NCBI RefSeq assembly: GCF_041276405.1
Contig: NZ_JBGGGT010000001.1
Location: 603,501 to 667,500 of the forward strand
Length of the DNA: 64,000 nucleotides
Reading direction: 5' to 3'
Origin: Microvirga sp. TS319
GTDB lineage: Bacteria; Pseudomonadota; Alphaproteobacteria; Rhizobiales; Beijerinckiaceae
Shown: in pieces, positions 9,331-18,517 of the stretch
Layout: each line of letters starts with the position of its first letter
How positions within the stretch are numbered: position 1 is the first letter of the stretch
Position numbers and translations under genes: made by a program
The notes under the pieces: model-generated
Database searches by the model: none
What the model was told of the DNA's origin: nothing
The model's input: only the letters and a program-made list of their open reading frames with translations

Positions 9331-10554
9331 ATGGCACTCGCCCATCCCATCCTCGATTCGAAAGAGATCGCCGCGGCAAAAGCATCCAAGACCGAGGGCG
9401 TCCCGGGATGGGATGCAATCGCCAATATCGAGGATCTGCGCGAGCTCGCCAGGAACCGGGTTCCGAAGACCTTCTTCGAGTATGTCGAAGCCGGCTCCTA
9501 CGACGAGATCACCCTGGGGGCGAACAGGTCCGCGCTCGATGCGTTGGAACTGCGTCAGCAGGTGATGGTGGACGTCTCCTCTCGCGTCCAGGCAACGACC
9601 ATCGTCGGCCAGCCGGTCTCTCTCCCGGTCGCCCTTGCACCGGCGGGTCTGACGGGAGCCGTGTATCCGAACGGTGAGATCCATGCAGCACAGGCGGCAG
9701 AGGCGTTCGGCGTTCCCTTCTGCCTGAGCACGATGTCCGTCTGCTCGATCGAGGACGTGGCGGCTGCCGTCGCGAAGCCCTTCTGGTTCCAGCTCTATCT
9801 GATGAAGGATCGCGGGTTCAGCCAGTCGCTCATCGAACGGGCCCATGCGGCGCGATGCCCGGTGCTGGTGCTGACCATGGATCTGCATGTGGAGGGGCAG
9901 CGCACGGCCGATGTACATAACGGCCTCGGCATCCCGCCAAGGCTGACGCTCACCAATATCCTCGATATTGCCAAGCATCCGCGCTGGGCCTTCGGAATGG
10001 TGCGGAGCAAGGAATACACTTTCGGAAATCTGAAGGATGCGATCAGGAACTCGGGCAATCTCGGTATTCTGTCGGAATGGGTCAAGCAGCAGTTCGATCC
10101 ATCTTTTGATCGGAGCGACCTCGAGTGGGTGCGCAAGCTCTGGCCGGGCAAGCTGATCGTGAAGGGCATCCTCGATCCGCAGGATGCCGAGATCGCGGTC
10201 GCCGCAGGCGCGGATGCGGTCCTCGTGTCGAACCATGGCGGGCGCCAACTCGATGGTGCTCCCTCGACCGTGGAGGCATTCCCCCCCATACGCGATGCCG
10301 TGGGAGACCGGACCGAGCTTCTCTTCGATAGCGGGATCCGCTCGGGGCTCGACGTTCTGAAGGCCCTCGCCCTGGGCGCACGGGCGTGCTTCATCGGCAG
10401 GGCCTATCTCTATGGATTGGGTGCCCGAGGCAAAGTAGGCGTTTGCAAGGCCCTTTCGTTGATATCGGAAGAACTCGACACTGGAATGGCGCTCACGGGC
10501 GTAACGGATGTGAAGGCGGTTTCACGCGATGTCCTCGTGCATCCTGACGAGTGA
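9331..10554 (+). CDS. FMN-dependent alpha-hydroxy-acid dehydrogenase, L-lactate dehydrogenase (LldD) type
   Basis: 407 residues from ATG 9331, ten bases after the TPP gene. The FMN-dehydrogenase active-site motif SNHGGRQLDG is present at about residues 300-309 with its catalytic His, and the C-terminal FMN phosphate-binding FDSGIRSG and GRAYLYGLGA segments follow. The N-terminus (DLRELARNRVPKTFFEYVEAGS) is typical. In this family the product would be pyruvate from L-lactate, with electrons to quinone; glycolate oxidase and mandelate dehydrogenase are alternatives with the same motifs. The start is supported by codon frame and spacing. Confidence 0.88.
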   Translation: MALAHPILDSKEIAAAKASKTEGVPGWDAIANIEDLRELARNRVPKTFFEYVEAGSYDEITLGANRSALDALELRQQVMVDVSSRVQATTIVGQPVSLPVALAPAGLTGAVYPNGEIHAAQAAEAFGVPFCLSTMSVCSIEDVAAAVAKPFWFQLYLMKDRGFSQSLIERAHAARCPVLVLTMDLHVEGQRTADVHNGLGIPPRLTLTNILDIAKHPRWAFGMVRSKEYTFGNLKDAIRNSGNLGILSEWVKQQFDPSFDRSDLEWVRKLWPGKLIVKGILDPQDAEIAVAAGADAVLVSNHGGRQLDGAPSTVEAFPPIRDAVGDRTELLFDSGIRSGLDVLKALALGARACFIGRAYLYGLGARGKVGVCKALSLISEELDTGMALTGVTDVKAVSRDVLVHPDE

Positions 10555-10586
10555 TGCAAGACCGCCGGTAACCGGAGGAGTCTGAG

Positions 10587-13580
10587 ATGGCCAACGTGGC
10601 CCTGACCGAGGCCGAGCAGCTGTCGTCGGATAATCGCCGGAGGCATCCTGACCGGCGCATCGAGCGGGCGCCGGACGGACGCATCAGAACCGCCTATACG
10701 GAAGTTCCGGACCTGGACGCGAAAGCGCTGCTTCGAGAGCTCGAGGCCGCACTCGAGGGTGAAGTCCGCTTCGACGATGGCAGCCGGGCACTTTATGCAA
10801 CGGATTCCTCGAATTATCGCCAGGTGCCCATCGGAGTCGTCATTCCGAAAACGCGCGGCGACGTCGTCAAGGCCATCGAGATCTGCCGGCAGCATCACGC
10901 TCCTGTTCTGCCACGTGGGGGCGGAACGAGCCTTGCGGGCGAGTGCTGCAACACCGCCGTCGTCATCGATTTCTCGAAATACCTGAACAGGGTGCTCGAC
11001 ATCGATCCCGTACGCCGACTGGCTCGTGTCGAGCCGGGCTGTATCCTGGACGATCTGCGGGATGAGGCCGCAAAGCATGGCCTTACCTTTGGGCCGGACC
11101 CGGCCACGCACGATCACAACACTCTTGGCGGCATGATCGGCAACGATTCCGGCGGCGTTCATGCAGTCATGAACGGGATCACGGTGCATAACGTGCAGGC
11201 GCTGGAGGTTCTGACCTATGAGGGGCTGGAACTGAGTGTCGGACCGACGGATGACGGGACATTCCGCTCGATCCTGCGCTCAGGGGGGCGCCGTGCCGAG
11301 ATCTATCGTCGACTCGATGAACTGCGTAACCGCTACGGCGATCGCATCCGATCGAAGTTTCCGGATATCCCGCGCCGGGTATCCGGTTATGAGAACCTCG
11401 ATCAGCTTCTTCCTGAAAAGGGCATGAATGTTGCCCGCGCGCTCGTCGGTACCGAAGGCACGTGCGTGACTGTCCTAGAAGCGACCCTCAACCTCATTCA
11501 CAATCCTCATGAACGGGTCATCGTAATCGTCGGCTTCCCGGACATCTACCAGGCGGCGGATGCCGTGCCTCGCGTTCTCAAGCACCATCCGATTGGCCTC
11601 GAGGGCTTCGACGAAACCCTTGTCGACCGGTACAGGACAAAGGGGCTGCACACCGACGACCTGAAGATCTTGCCGAAAGGCCAGGGATGGCTCCTGGTCG
11701 AATTCGGGGGCGACAGCGAGGATGACGCCGCCGCGAAAGCCCAGAGGTTCGTGGATGAGTTCAAGAGCATCGATGGGGTCGATCCGAAGCTCATCCGCGA
11801 CAAGGCCCAGCAGAAGCGGATCTGGAACGTGCGCGATGATTCCCTCGGGGCGGAATCCTACGTGCCTAATCATCCCGACACATGGCCGGGATGGGAGGAC
11901 AGCGCGGTCGCTCCCGATCAACTCGGGGCTTATCTCCGGGAGTTGAAGGCTCTCTTCCGCAAATACGGTTACGATCCCGTCATTTACGGCCATTTCGGCG
12001 GCGGCGTCGTCCATTGCGCCATCGCGTTCGATCTCTACGACGAGCCGGGAATCGAACAATGGCGCCGGTTCCTCGACGAGGCGGCGGAGCTCGTCGTGCG
12101 CCATGACGGATCGCTGTCGGGGGAGCATGGGGACGGTCAGGCGCGAGGAGCCCTTCTTGAAAAGATGTACGGGCCGGAACTGGTCCAGGCGTTCCGCGAG
12201 TTCAAGGCAATCTGGGATCCCCATTGGCACATGAATCCCGGTAAGGTCGTCGATCCCTATCCGATCATCTCGGATCTCCGGGTCGGACCGAGCTATCATC
12301 CCCGCGAGCTCAAGACCCATTTCAGCTTCCCGAACGAAGGAGGCTTCGAGCGCGCCGTTCAGCGCTGCGTCGGTGTGGGAAAGTGCCGCCGGCATGACAG
12401 CCATGAGGAGGTCATGTGCCCGAGCTACCTCGTAACGCACGAGGAGAAATACACGACACGCGGCCGTGCCCGGCTGCTCTTCGAGATGCTGCACGGCGGC
12501 CCGCTCAAGAACGGATGGCGAAGCAAGGCCGTCGAAGATGCGCTGGGCCTGTGTCTGGCCTGCAAGGGTTGCAAGAGCGACTGTCCGGTCGGCGTCGACA
12601 TGGCGAGCTACAAGGCCGAGTTCCGCGCCCATCACTATGCCTGGCGACTGCGGCCACGGCACGCCTATGCCATGGGACGCATCCATTGGCTCGCGCGCGA
12701 GGCATCGCGCATGCCCTGGCTCGCCAACACGATGATGCGGGCTCCGCTTCTGAGCAGCCTCGCCAAGGCGGTCGGCGGGATCGCGCAGCAGCGCTCCATC
12801 CCGCCCCTTGCCCACGAGCCCTTCACCGATTGGTTCCGTCGGCGCCGCGCGCCACGGAGCACGGGGCAGCGCGTCCTCCTGTGGCCTGACACCTTCAACA
12901 ATTACTTCCGGCCAGGAACGGCCATCGCGGCGACGAAAACTCTCGAAGCACTCGGTTTTCAGGTCGTCATTCCGGATCGGCCTCTGTGCTGCGGCCGCCC
13001 GCTATACGATTGGGGTTGGCTCGGAGCAGCCGAGCGACTATGGCGACAGACCATGACGACGTTGTTCGAGGAGATCCGGGCCGGCACACCCCTCATCGGC
13101 CTCGAGCCTGCCTGCCTGGCGGCCTTCAAGGACGAGCTTCTCAATCTTTTCCCCGAGGATGACTTGGCCCAGCGACTCTCCAGGCAAAGCATCTTCTTCA
13201 GCGATTTCGTCAACGAGCATGCCGACGGCATCGCACTGCCGAAAGACGGATCGGACAGAGCGCTGGTGCAGATCCACTGTCATCACCACGCAGTGATCAA
13301 GGCCGAGGGTGAGCGCCAACTGCTCGACCGGGTCGGTCTGACCTACGACGTCGTGCCATCGGGATGCTGCGGCATGGCGGGTGCCTTCGGCTTCAGCGCC
13401 GAAACCTACGACGTCGCGATGGAGATAGGTGAGCGGGTGCTGCTGCCGACCGTGCGGGCGGCCGATCGAGGAACACTTATCCTGGCTGACGGCTACAGCT
13501 GCCGGGAACAGATCGAGCAGGGCACGGGACGGGAAACGCTTCATGTGGCGGAGCTCCTGGCCCACCGCATGGGTCTGTGA
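10587..13580 (+). CDS. Fused FAD-linked and Fe-S (CCG-domain) dehydrogenase: D-lactate or glycolate dehydrogenase
   Basis: 997 residues from ATG 10587, preceded by CCGGAGGAG. The N-terminal half is a PCMH-type FAD domain (LPRGGGTSLAG at about 107-117, then a GlcD/Dld-like FAD-linked C domain with HFGGGVVHCAIAF). The C-terminal half is GlcF-like: two 4Fe-4S ligand groups (CVGVGKCRR, about 593; CLACKGCKSDCP, about 656) and two CCG repeats (LCCGRPLYDWG about 801; SGCCGMAGAFGF about 928). Such fusions oxidise D-lactate, glycolate or 2-hydroxyglutarate at the membrane. Context with LldD and the TPP enzyme favours D-lactate; with malate synthase G at 26.5 kb, glycolate is equally interesting. Confidence 0.9.
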   Translation: MANVALTEAEQLSSDNRRRHPDRRIERAPDGRIRTAYTEVPDLDAKALLRELEAALEGEVRFDDGSRALYATDSSNYRQVPIGVVIPKTRGDVVKAIEICRQHHAPVLPRGGGTSLAGECCNTAVVIDFSKYLNRVLDIDPVRRLARVEPGCILDDLRDEAAKHGLTFGPDPATHDHNTLGGMIGNDSGGVHAVMNGITVHNVQALEVLTYEGLELSVGPTDDGTFRSILRSGGRRAEIYRRLDELRNRYGDRIRSKFPDIPRRVSGYENLDQLLPEKGMNVARALVGTEGTCVTVLEATLNLIHNPHERVIVIVGFPDIYQAADAVPRVLKHHPIGLEGFDETLVDRYRTKGLHTDDLKILPKGQGWLLVEFGGDSEDDAAAKAQRFVDEFKSIDGVDPKLIRDKAQQKRIWNVRDDSLGAESYVPNHPDTWPGWEDSAVAPDQLGAYLRELKALFRKYGYDPVIYGHFGGGVVHCAIAFDLYDEPGIEQWRRFLDEAAELVVRHDGSLSGEHGDGQARGALLEKMYGPELVQAFREFKAIWDPHWHMNPGKVVDPYPIISDLRVGPSYHPRELKTHFSFPNEGGFERAVQRCVGVGKCRRHDSHEEVMCPSYLVTHEEKYTTRGRARLLFEMLHGGPLKNGWRSKAVEDALGLCLACKGCKSDCPVGVDMASYKAEFRAHHYAWRLRPRHAYAMGRIHWLAREASRMPWLANTMMRAPLLSSLAKAVGGIAQQRSIPPLAHEPFTDWFRRRRAPRSTGQRVLLWPDTFNNYFRPGTAIAATKTLEALGFQVVIPDRPLCCGRPLYDWGWLGAAERLWRQTMTTLFEEIRAGTPLIGLEPACLAAFKDELLNLFPEDDLAQRLSRQSIFFSDFVNEHADGIALPKDGSDRALVQIHCHHHAVIKAEGERQLLDRVGLTYDVVPSGCCGMAGAFGFSAETYDVAMEIGERVLLPTVRAADRGTLILADGYSCREQIEQGTGRETLHVAELLAHRMGL

Positions 13581-13591
13581 GGAGACTGCCG

Positions 13592-14027
13592 ATGCGGCCG
13601 GTGGGAAAAACGATCTGGGCCATCGCGGAGGGCGAAATTGCGTCATACAGCACGAGCCAGGATCGGACTTTCGTGTCCCACGTAACGGCCTGCATCCTCA
13701 ATGCCGGGCCGTCCGATGCAAGGGGCAGGATCACGGTGTTTTTCTCGGACAGAAATCCGGTTGGGCCGTACTGCGTGAGGGTGCCGGCTGGGCGCACGCT
13801 GCACCTGCGATTCAATGACCTTCAGGATCCCGACCCTATTCCTCGTGATACGGACTACGCGTCGCTATTCGAATCCGATGTGCCCGATCGTCATTCGGCA
13901 TACCTGGCTCGACTCGAGAAAGGCTGAGCTCACACTCCTCACGACGACAGCCTACAGCCAGGATTGGGTGAGCGCGGGCGGAAACGGAATGGTAGCGGTA
14001 TGCGGCGGATCGAAGATTACGCCTTGA
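13592..14027 (+). pseudogene. Sensory-rhodopsin-transducer family protein (ASRT-like), frameshifted
   Basis: ATG 13592 opens a frame (MRPVGKTIWAIAEG) that resembles the Anabaena sensory rhodopsin transducer family over ~95 residues, including DARGRITVFFSDRNPVGPY, VPAGRTLHLRFNDL and DTDYASLFESDVP. It then runs into 16 unrelated residues ending at 13927. In the next frame, from about 13880, the expected continuation appears (PIVIRHTWLDSRKAELTLLTTTAYSQD) and runs to 14027. One extra base around 13880-13886 (GTGCCCGATCGTC) would explain it: a real mutation, or a sequencing error. Family members are small beta-rich soluble proteins; many occur without a rhodopsin and have no known role. No rhodopsin gene is in the window. 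Confidence 0.75.
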
Positions 14028-15790
14028 TCGGCGATTGCGAGACGGCCGCGCTCGTTTCGAGGGACGGCTCGATCGACTGGCTTTGCTGGCCACGCTTTGA
14101 CTCGGAAGCATGTTTCGCGGCCTTGCTGGGAACACCCGAGCACGGACGCTGGCTCATTGCGCCTTCCTGCGGCGTAAACCGGGCCACGCGGCGATATCGC
14201 GACGACGCGCTCATTCTCGAGACCACGTTCGAAACGGATCAAGGGATCGTCACGCTCATCGACTTCATGCCAGTCCGTGATTCCGGATCGGATCTCGTCC
14301 GCATTGTCAGGTGCGAGAAGGGCGAGGTGCCAATGAGGGTCGAGTTCACCCTCCGGTTCGATTATGGCCGGCTGATGCCCTGGATGGAACGACCGGATGA
14401 ACGCTGCTGGCAGGTCGTTGCAGGCCCGCATTCGGCAGTTCTTCGAACGGACGTGCCCGTCCAGGCGCAGCATTACGGGATAACGGCCGATTTCACCGTC
14501 CGCGAGGACCGACCGGAACCGTTCGTCCTCAGCTACCGGGCCTCGCACCTGCCGCTTCCCGAGCCCGTCGATGCCGAGAATGCGTTGCACCGGACCGAGC
14601 AATGGTGGCGCCGCTGGATCAGCCATTGTTCCTATAAGGGGGCTTGGGCAGAGCCGGTTCAGCGCTCGCTCATCACGATCAAGGCCATGACCTATCGCCC
14701 GACTGGAGGGATCATAGCAGCTCCGACCACATCTCTCCCGGAAAGGCAGGGCGGTCAACGGAACTGGGATTATCGGTTCTGCTGGCTCCGGGATGCCACC
14801 TTCATGGTCGCCTGTCTGCTCAAGGCAGGGTTTCGCGACGAGGCGCGCGCCTGGCGCGACTGGCTCCTGCGCGCCGTCGCCGGAATGCCCGCGCAGGTCC
14901 AGCCGATCTATGGGATCGCCGGTGAGCACCGGCTGAACGAGTGGGAGGCATCATGGCTGCCCGGCTTTAACGGCGCCAAGCCGGTCAGGGTCGGGAATGC
15001 GGCATTCACACAATTTCAGCTCGATGTTTTCGGAGAAGTGATGAATGCCCTGCATTTCGCCAGGCGGGCGGAGATCGCTCCAAGCGAAGCCGGATGGCAT
15101 CTGCAGAAGGCTCTTCTCGATCATCTCGGTGAAGTCTGGGACGAGCCGGACGAAGGGATCTGGGAGGTCCGAGCGGGACGCCAACACTTCGTGCACTCGA
15201 AGGTCATGGCCTGGGTGGGCGTCGACCGTGCGATAAAGGCGACTGAATTATGCGGCCTGGAAGGGCCGGTCGAGCAATGGAAGACGCTCCGCAACCGGAT
15301 CCATGCCGAGGTATGCGAGCGTGGCTTCGATCCCCAGAGAGGGGCGTTCGTTCAGGCATTCGGTTCACAGTATCTGGATGCGAGCACACTCGTCATTCCG
15401 ATTGTCGGCTTCCTGCCTGTAACCGATCCGAGGATGCAAAGCACGATTGCGGTAATCGAGCGTGACCTCATACGGGATGGCTTCGTCCTCCGTTACGATA
15501 CGGGCAAAACGAAGGATGGATTGCCGCCAGGAGAGGGGGCTTTCCTTGTCTGCAGCTTCTGGCTCGCGGAGAACTATTCTCTTCAGGGACGACATGATGA
15601 GGCGCGGGATCTGTTCGAGCGTCTCCTTACATTGCGCAACGATGTCGGTCTCCTGGCTGAGGAATACGACCCGGCGGCCAAGACGTTCCTGGGGAACTTT
15701 CCGCAGGCGCTGTCACACCTTGCCCTGGTCAACACGGCTCACAAGCTTTCATGCGAGCCCGATGCAGCGCGTGCGAGCCTCGACCCTTGA
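14000..15790 (+). CDS. Glycoside hydrolase family 15 protein (glucoamylase/trehalase-like)
   Basis: 596 residues from ATG 14000 (MRRIEDYALIGDCETAALV), the position where bacterial relatives begin; a TTG further upstream at 13964 only adds unusual residues. The N-terminal domain of these proteins is followed by an (alpha/alpha)6 barrel: WDYRFCWLRDATF at about residue 256 carries the conserved catalytic-site segment and LLAEEYDP near the end carries a second acidic residue. Substrates in the family include alpha-glucans, trehalose and glucose-containing oligosaccharides; no signal peptide is visible, so an intracellular role is likely. It follows the transducer homologue and precedes an SDR. 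Confidence 0.87.
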   Translation: MRRIEDYALIGDCETAALVSRDGSIDWLCWPRFDSEACFAALLGTPEHGRWLIAPSCGVNRATRRYRDDALILETTFETDQGIVTLIDFMPVRDSGSDLVRIVRCEKGEVPMRVEFTLRFDYGRLMPWMERPDERCWQVVAGPHSAVLRTDVPVQAQHYGITADFTVREDRPEPFVLSYRASHLPLPEPVDAENALHRTEQWWRRWISHCSYKGAWAEPVQRSLITIKAMTYRPTGGIIAAPTTSLPERQGGQRNWDYRFCWLRDATFMVACLLKAGFRDEARAWRDWLLRAVAGMPAQVQPIYGIAGEHRLNEWEASWLPGFNGAKPVRVGNAAFTQFQLDVFGEVMNALHFARRAEIAPSEAGWHLQKALLDHLGEVWDEPDEGIWEVRAGRQHFVHSKVMAWVGVDRAIKATELCGLEGPVEQWKTLRNRIHAEVCERGFDPQRGAFVQAFGSQYLDASTLVIPIVGFLPVTDPRMQSTIAVIERDLIRDGFVLRYDTGKTKDGLPPGEGAFLVCSFWLAENYSLQGRHDEARDLFERLLTLRNDVGLLAEEYDPAAKTFLGNFPQALSHLALVNTAHKLSCEPDAARASLDP

Positions 15791-15848
15791 GCGACTGACG
15801 TGGCGGGAATCGTAAAGGACAGAGTTCTATGACCGGGAGAGCGGTGTG

Positions 15849-16910
15849 ATGAGCGATATGAAAGCACAGGACTTGCGCAGGAGCGACGATCGCGTCCGCT
15901 CGAATCCGGTTGCCGTCGTGACCGGATCCTCCGCCGGTGTCGGACGCGCGACGGCGATCGAATTCGGCCGGCGCGGTTACGATGTCGCCCTTCTGGCGCG
16001 TGGAGGCGAGGGGCTGGAGGGCGCTCGCCGGGATGTGGAAGCCGTTGGCGGCGAGGTGCTCGTGATCCCCGTCGATACGGCGGATTGCGCCGGCATGTTC
16101 GCGGCTGCCGATGCCATCCTGGCACGCTGGAGGCGGATCGACGTATGGGTCAACAACGCCATGGCGACCGTCGTCGGTCCTGTCGACCGGATTCCAGCAT
16201 CCGAATACAAACGGGTGACCGAGGTGACATATCTCGGAGTCATTCATGGCACGCTGGCGGCCCTCAGGCACATGCGCGCGCGCAACAAAGGCACTATCGT
16301 TCAGATCGGCTCGGCCCTCGCCTATCGGTCGATCCCCCTGCAATCCGCCTATTGCGGTGCGAAGGCGGCGATCCGGGGCTTTACGGATTCGCTCCGAACC
16401 GAGCTTCTGCACGATCACAGCGCCATCCGTCTGACGATGGTGCAGCTGCCTGGCGTCAACACTCCCCAGTTCGACTGGTCCCGGACCCACGAGAAATATC
16501 ATCATCAGCCTGTCGGGGCATGCTACGAGCCTGAGGTCGTTGCGAGGTCCATTGTCGATGCGGCGGAGGAGGGACCGCGCGAGCTCTGGGTCGGCACTCC
16601 AGCCATCATGGCCATTCTGGGCAATATGGTTGCTCCCGGACTGCTCGACAAATATCTCGCGAAAACCGCCTACGACCAGCAGCTCTCGTCAAAGCCCGTG
16701 CGCCCCGATGACCCCGATATTCTCTTCGAACCGGCCCGTAAGGATCACGGAGTACGGGGGCGTTTCAGTTCCCGTGCCAAGACGCGCCTGATCGATGCCG
16801 ATCCGGCCCATCTGCATGCGGGACTCGCACTCGCAGCCGTAGGGCTCACAGCCGCCTTGTTTCTGTTCGGCGCCCGCTCGGTCGGAAGACGTCTGGAGCG
16901 CGCAGCCTGA
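15849..16910 (+). CDS. SDR-family oxidoreductase with C-terminal membrane segment
   Basis: 353 residues from ATG 15849. A classical SDR core has the nucleotide motif TGSSAGVGRA (about 23-32), a variant NNA at VNNAMATV, and the catalytic YxxxK in SAYCGAKAA (about Y167/K171). After about residue 260 the protein continues with a C-terminal extension ending in a hydrophobic helix (GLALAAVGLTAALFLFGA, about 324-341), so it may be anchored at the membrane. Substrate unknown. It follows the GH15 gene with a 58-bp gap and is probably cotranscribed. Confidence 0.85.
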   Translation: MSDMKAQDLRRSDDRVRSNPVAVVTGSSAGVGRATAIEFGRRGYDVALLARGGEGLEGARRDVEAVGGEVLVIPVDTADCAGMFAAADAILARWRRIDVWVNNAMATVVGPVDRIPASEYKRVTEVTYLGVIHGTLAALRHMRARNKGTIVQIGSALAYRSIPLQSAYCGAKAAIRGFTDSLRTELLHDHSAIRLTMVQLPGVNTPQFDWSRTHEKYHHQPVGACYEPEVVARSIVDAAEEGPRELWVGTPAIMAILGNMVAPGLLDKYLAKTAYDQQLSSKPVRPDDPDILFEPARKDHGVRGRFSSRAKTRLIDADPAHLHAGLALAAVGLTAALFLFGARSVGRRLERAA

Positions 16911-17450
16911 TGAGACCGGGGATCACCCTCGACGCGATTTGTCTTTCCCGGAGCGTGTCAACGTCGGTCGCGAACACCGGAACCGGAGTTGCAAAGGCTC
17001 ACTCAATCCTCCGGTATTCTTGCATCTGAGGGAGGTAAGCGGGCTTATCCGGATCGTCGCATTTTCAGGAGCTGTCTGAATTGTCATCATGCCAGAGCAA
17101 TTTTTCGGGGAAGTGGATCCAGTTCATCATAGAGAATGCGGCCGAGCCAAAGAAAAGAGCTGGTTTCACATCAGTGGAACCAGCTCTAGCTTTGATTTCA
17201 AGCGCCTATCTGACCCACCCCCGGTTCTCGACGCATCGTTCGTCGCGTTCGTGCGAGCGCGTCGCGGTGGGTCGCGGCCAAGGCGATAGAAGACCGTTCG
17301 TGGATAAACCCGGTCGCTCTTGACGATCAGAGCAATCCACATCCGTGTGGAACCAACTCTGTTCGTCGCTGCGCCTCATTTGGGGGGCGACTCATTGGAC
17401 CCATCCTGCTATACCCGTCGCCGAATTCTCTGGATACAGCTGAGGGGGAC
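16911..17450. other. Intergenic region with two hairpins, no convincing gene
   Basis: 540 bp between the SDR and ureidoglycolate-lyase genes. It holds a strong dyad at 17156-17187 and a smaller one at 17336-17351 (TCCACA-TCCG-TGTGGA). ORFs here have no protein-like composition. Confidence 0.45.
17156..17187. terminator. Stem-loop, possible terminator or structured element
   Basis: AGAGCTGGTTTCAC (17156-17169) pairs with GTGGAACCAGCTCT (17174-17187) with a four-base loop; only one position is a G-T pair. There is no clear T-run after it, so it could be a terminator, a processing site or an element fragment. Confidence 0.5.
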
Positions 17451-17993
17451 ATGAGCATCATGCCAGGCAATGTCACGGTCAGGTCACAGGTTCTCGATCC
17501 GACTGCGGTTGCACCGTATGGCTGGATGCTCGGCAAGCCATATCCAGGTGAAACTGCGGCGGCCGCATACCGGAATCCAATGAGTGCCTTCTGGCAAGAG
17601 CATCTGTTCGATCCGGGGTCGGATGGTGAAGTCGAGATCCTTTGGGTCACCTATCGCGACAGCAATCAAGCCGTTGATCGGCTGGAGGCCCATCACCGGA
17701 CCCAGCAAGCCATCGTACCACTGACTGGGGAAATCGTTCAGATCGTTGCGTTGAGCGACGAGCAAGGCGCTCCCGACCTTTCTACGGTCCGGGCGTTTCA
17801 CTTGTCCCCTGGGGTCGGAATGTGCATGCGTCCCGGCGTTTGGCATTCGACCCGTATTGTTGGGGCAGAAGCCATGTGCCTGATGTTGACCCGTCGCTCG
17901 ACAACGCGAGATCTTGTCGACCACCTTGCCAGTGGCGCTCCAGCGAAAGAGACGAGCCTCAGAGACGTCCAACACATCCAACTAATTCGGTAG
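17451..17993 (+). CDS. Ureidoglycolate lyase (AllA) family protein
   Basis: 180 residues from ATG 17451. The sequence follows the cupin-like AllA fold: an N-terminal segment with APYGWMLGKPYP, a middle block with LEAHHRTQQAIVPLTGE, and FHLSPGVGMCMRPGVWHSTRIV near the C-terminus. AllA cleaves ureidoglycolate to glyoxylate and urea, the last step of purine ring breakdown. No other allantoin gene is adjacent, but guanine deaminase lies at 30.1 kb. Many homologues are annotated only as ureidoglycolate lyase family, and the substrate may differ. Confidence 0.8.
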   Translation: MSIMPGNVTVRSQVLDPTAVAPYGWMLGKPYPGETAAAAYRNPMSAFWQEHLFDPGSDGEVEILWVTYRDSNQAVDRLEAHHRTQQAIVPLTGEIVQIVALSDEQGAPDLSTVRAFHLSPGVGMCMRPGVWHSTRIVGAEAMCLMLTRRSTTRDLVDHLASGAPAKETSLRDVQHIQLIR

Positions 17994-18062
17994 GCCTGGG
18001 AAAGAGGTTGAGAGGAGCTCTCGCAGCCAATGCTATGAACCGGCACATTGGCTGAGGACATA

Positions 18063-18113
18063 AGCGCATCGTGCGGAAAAGTGGACCCGGTTTTCCGCTC
18101 GCAACGATGCGCT
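18063..18113. repeat. RIME-like palindromic repeat, family B
   Basis: GCGCATCGTGCGGAAAAGTGG at the left end and CAACGATGCGCT at the right end are reverse complements apart from small differences around a GACCCGG centre. It forms a pair with the family A copy 13 bases downstream. Confidence 0.75.
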
Positions 18114-18125
18114 TCTCTAGGAGTG

Positions 18126-18176
18126 GAGCATCGGATTGGATCCCAAAAGTGGATTCCACTTTTGGGTCCGATGCTC
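18126..18176. repeat. RIME-like palindromic repeat, family A, near-perfect
   Basis: GAGCATCGGATTGGATCCCAAAAGTGG then mirror-image CCACTTTTGGGTCCGATGCTC: an almost perfect dyad over 51 bases. It is the reference copy for family A with 28797-28846. Confidence 0.8.
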
Positions 18177-18517
18177 TAAGACGAGATGACCAGATTTGGC
18201 ATTTCTCGGGCCGAGCCTGGACTTCCCCTCTAAACCTGCTTTCGGCACGAGGTGGAGTGAACTCCGTTCATGTTCCTGCATATGCGGCAGAGGCGCGCGA
18301 CAGGATCCACGAAATCGCAGCGGAATATCATACGCCGACTGTGGATCGCGCCTGTCATCGAACCATCACTAAAATATCATCCAACCTTTGCATACCCTCA
18401 CTAGGACAAGGTCCGTCGCGCTTGGGCCGCGTTTCGCGCACCATCAGCCGCCATTCGAGCCAGGTCGGAGGCATTCAGCCGGCTCGCGTATGACCGCCTA
18501 GTCAAGGGATGAATTGA

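Larger units (their letters stand above)
17994..18517. other. Intergenic region upstream of the acc-like operon
   Basis: 524 bp containing a B/A repeat pair (18063-18176) and about 340 bp without protein-like ORFs before the binding-protein gene. The promoter and any operator of the 18.5-26.1 kb operon should lie between 18180 and 18517; I could not define them. No regulator gene is adjacent. Confidence 0.45.

Noticed and set aside
17081-17323. 80-codon frame over the hairpin at 17156
   Set aside because: The frame is interrupted by a strong RNA-type dyad and has no protein features.
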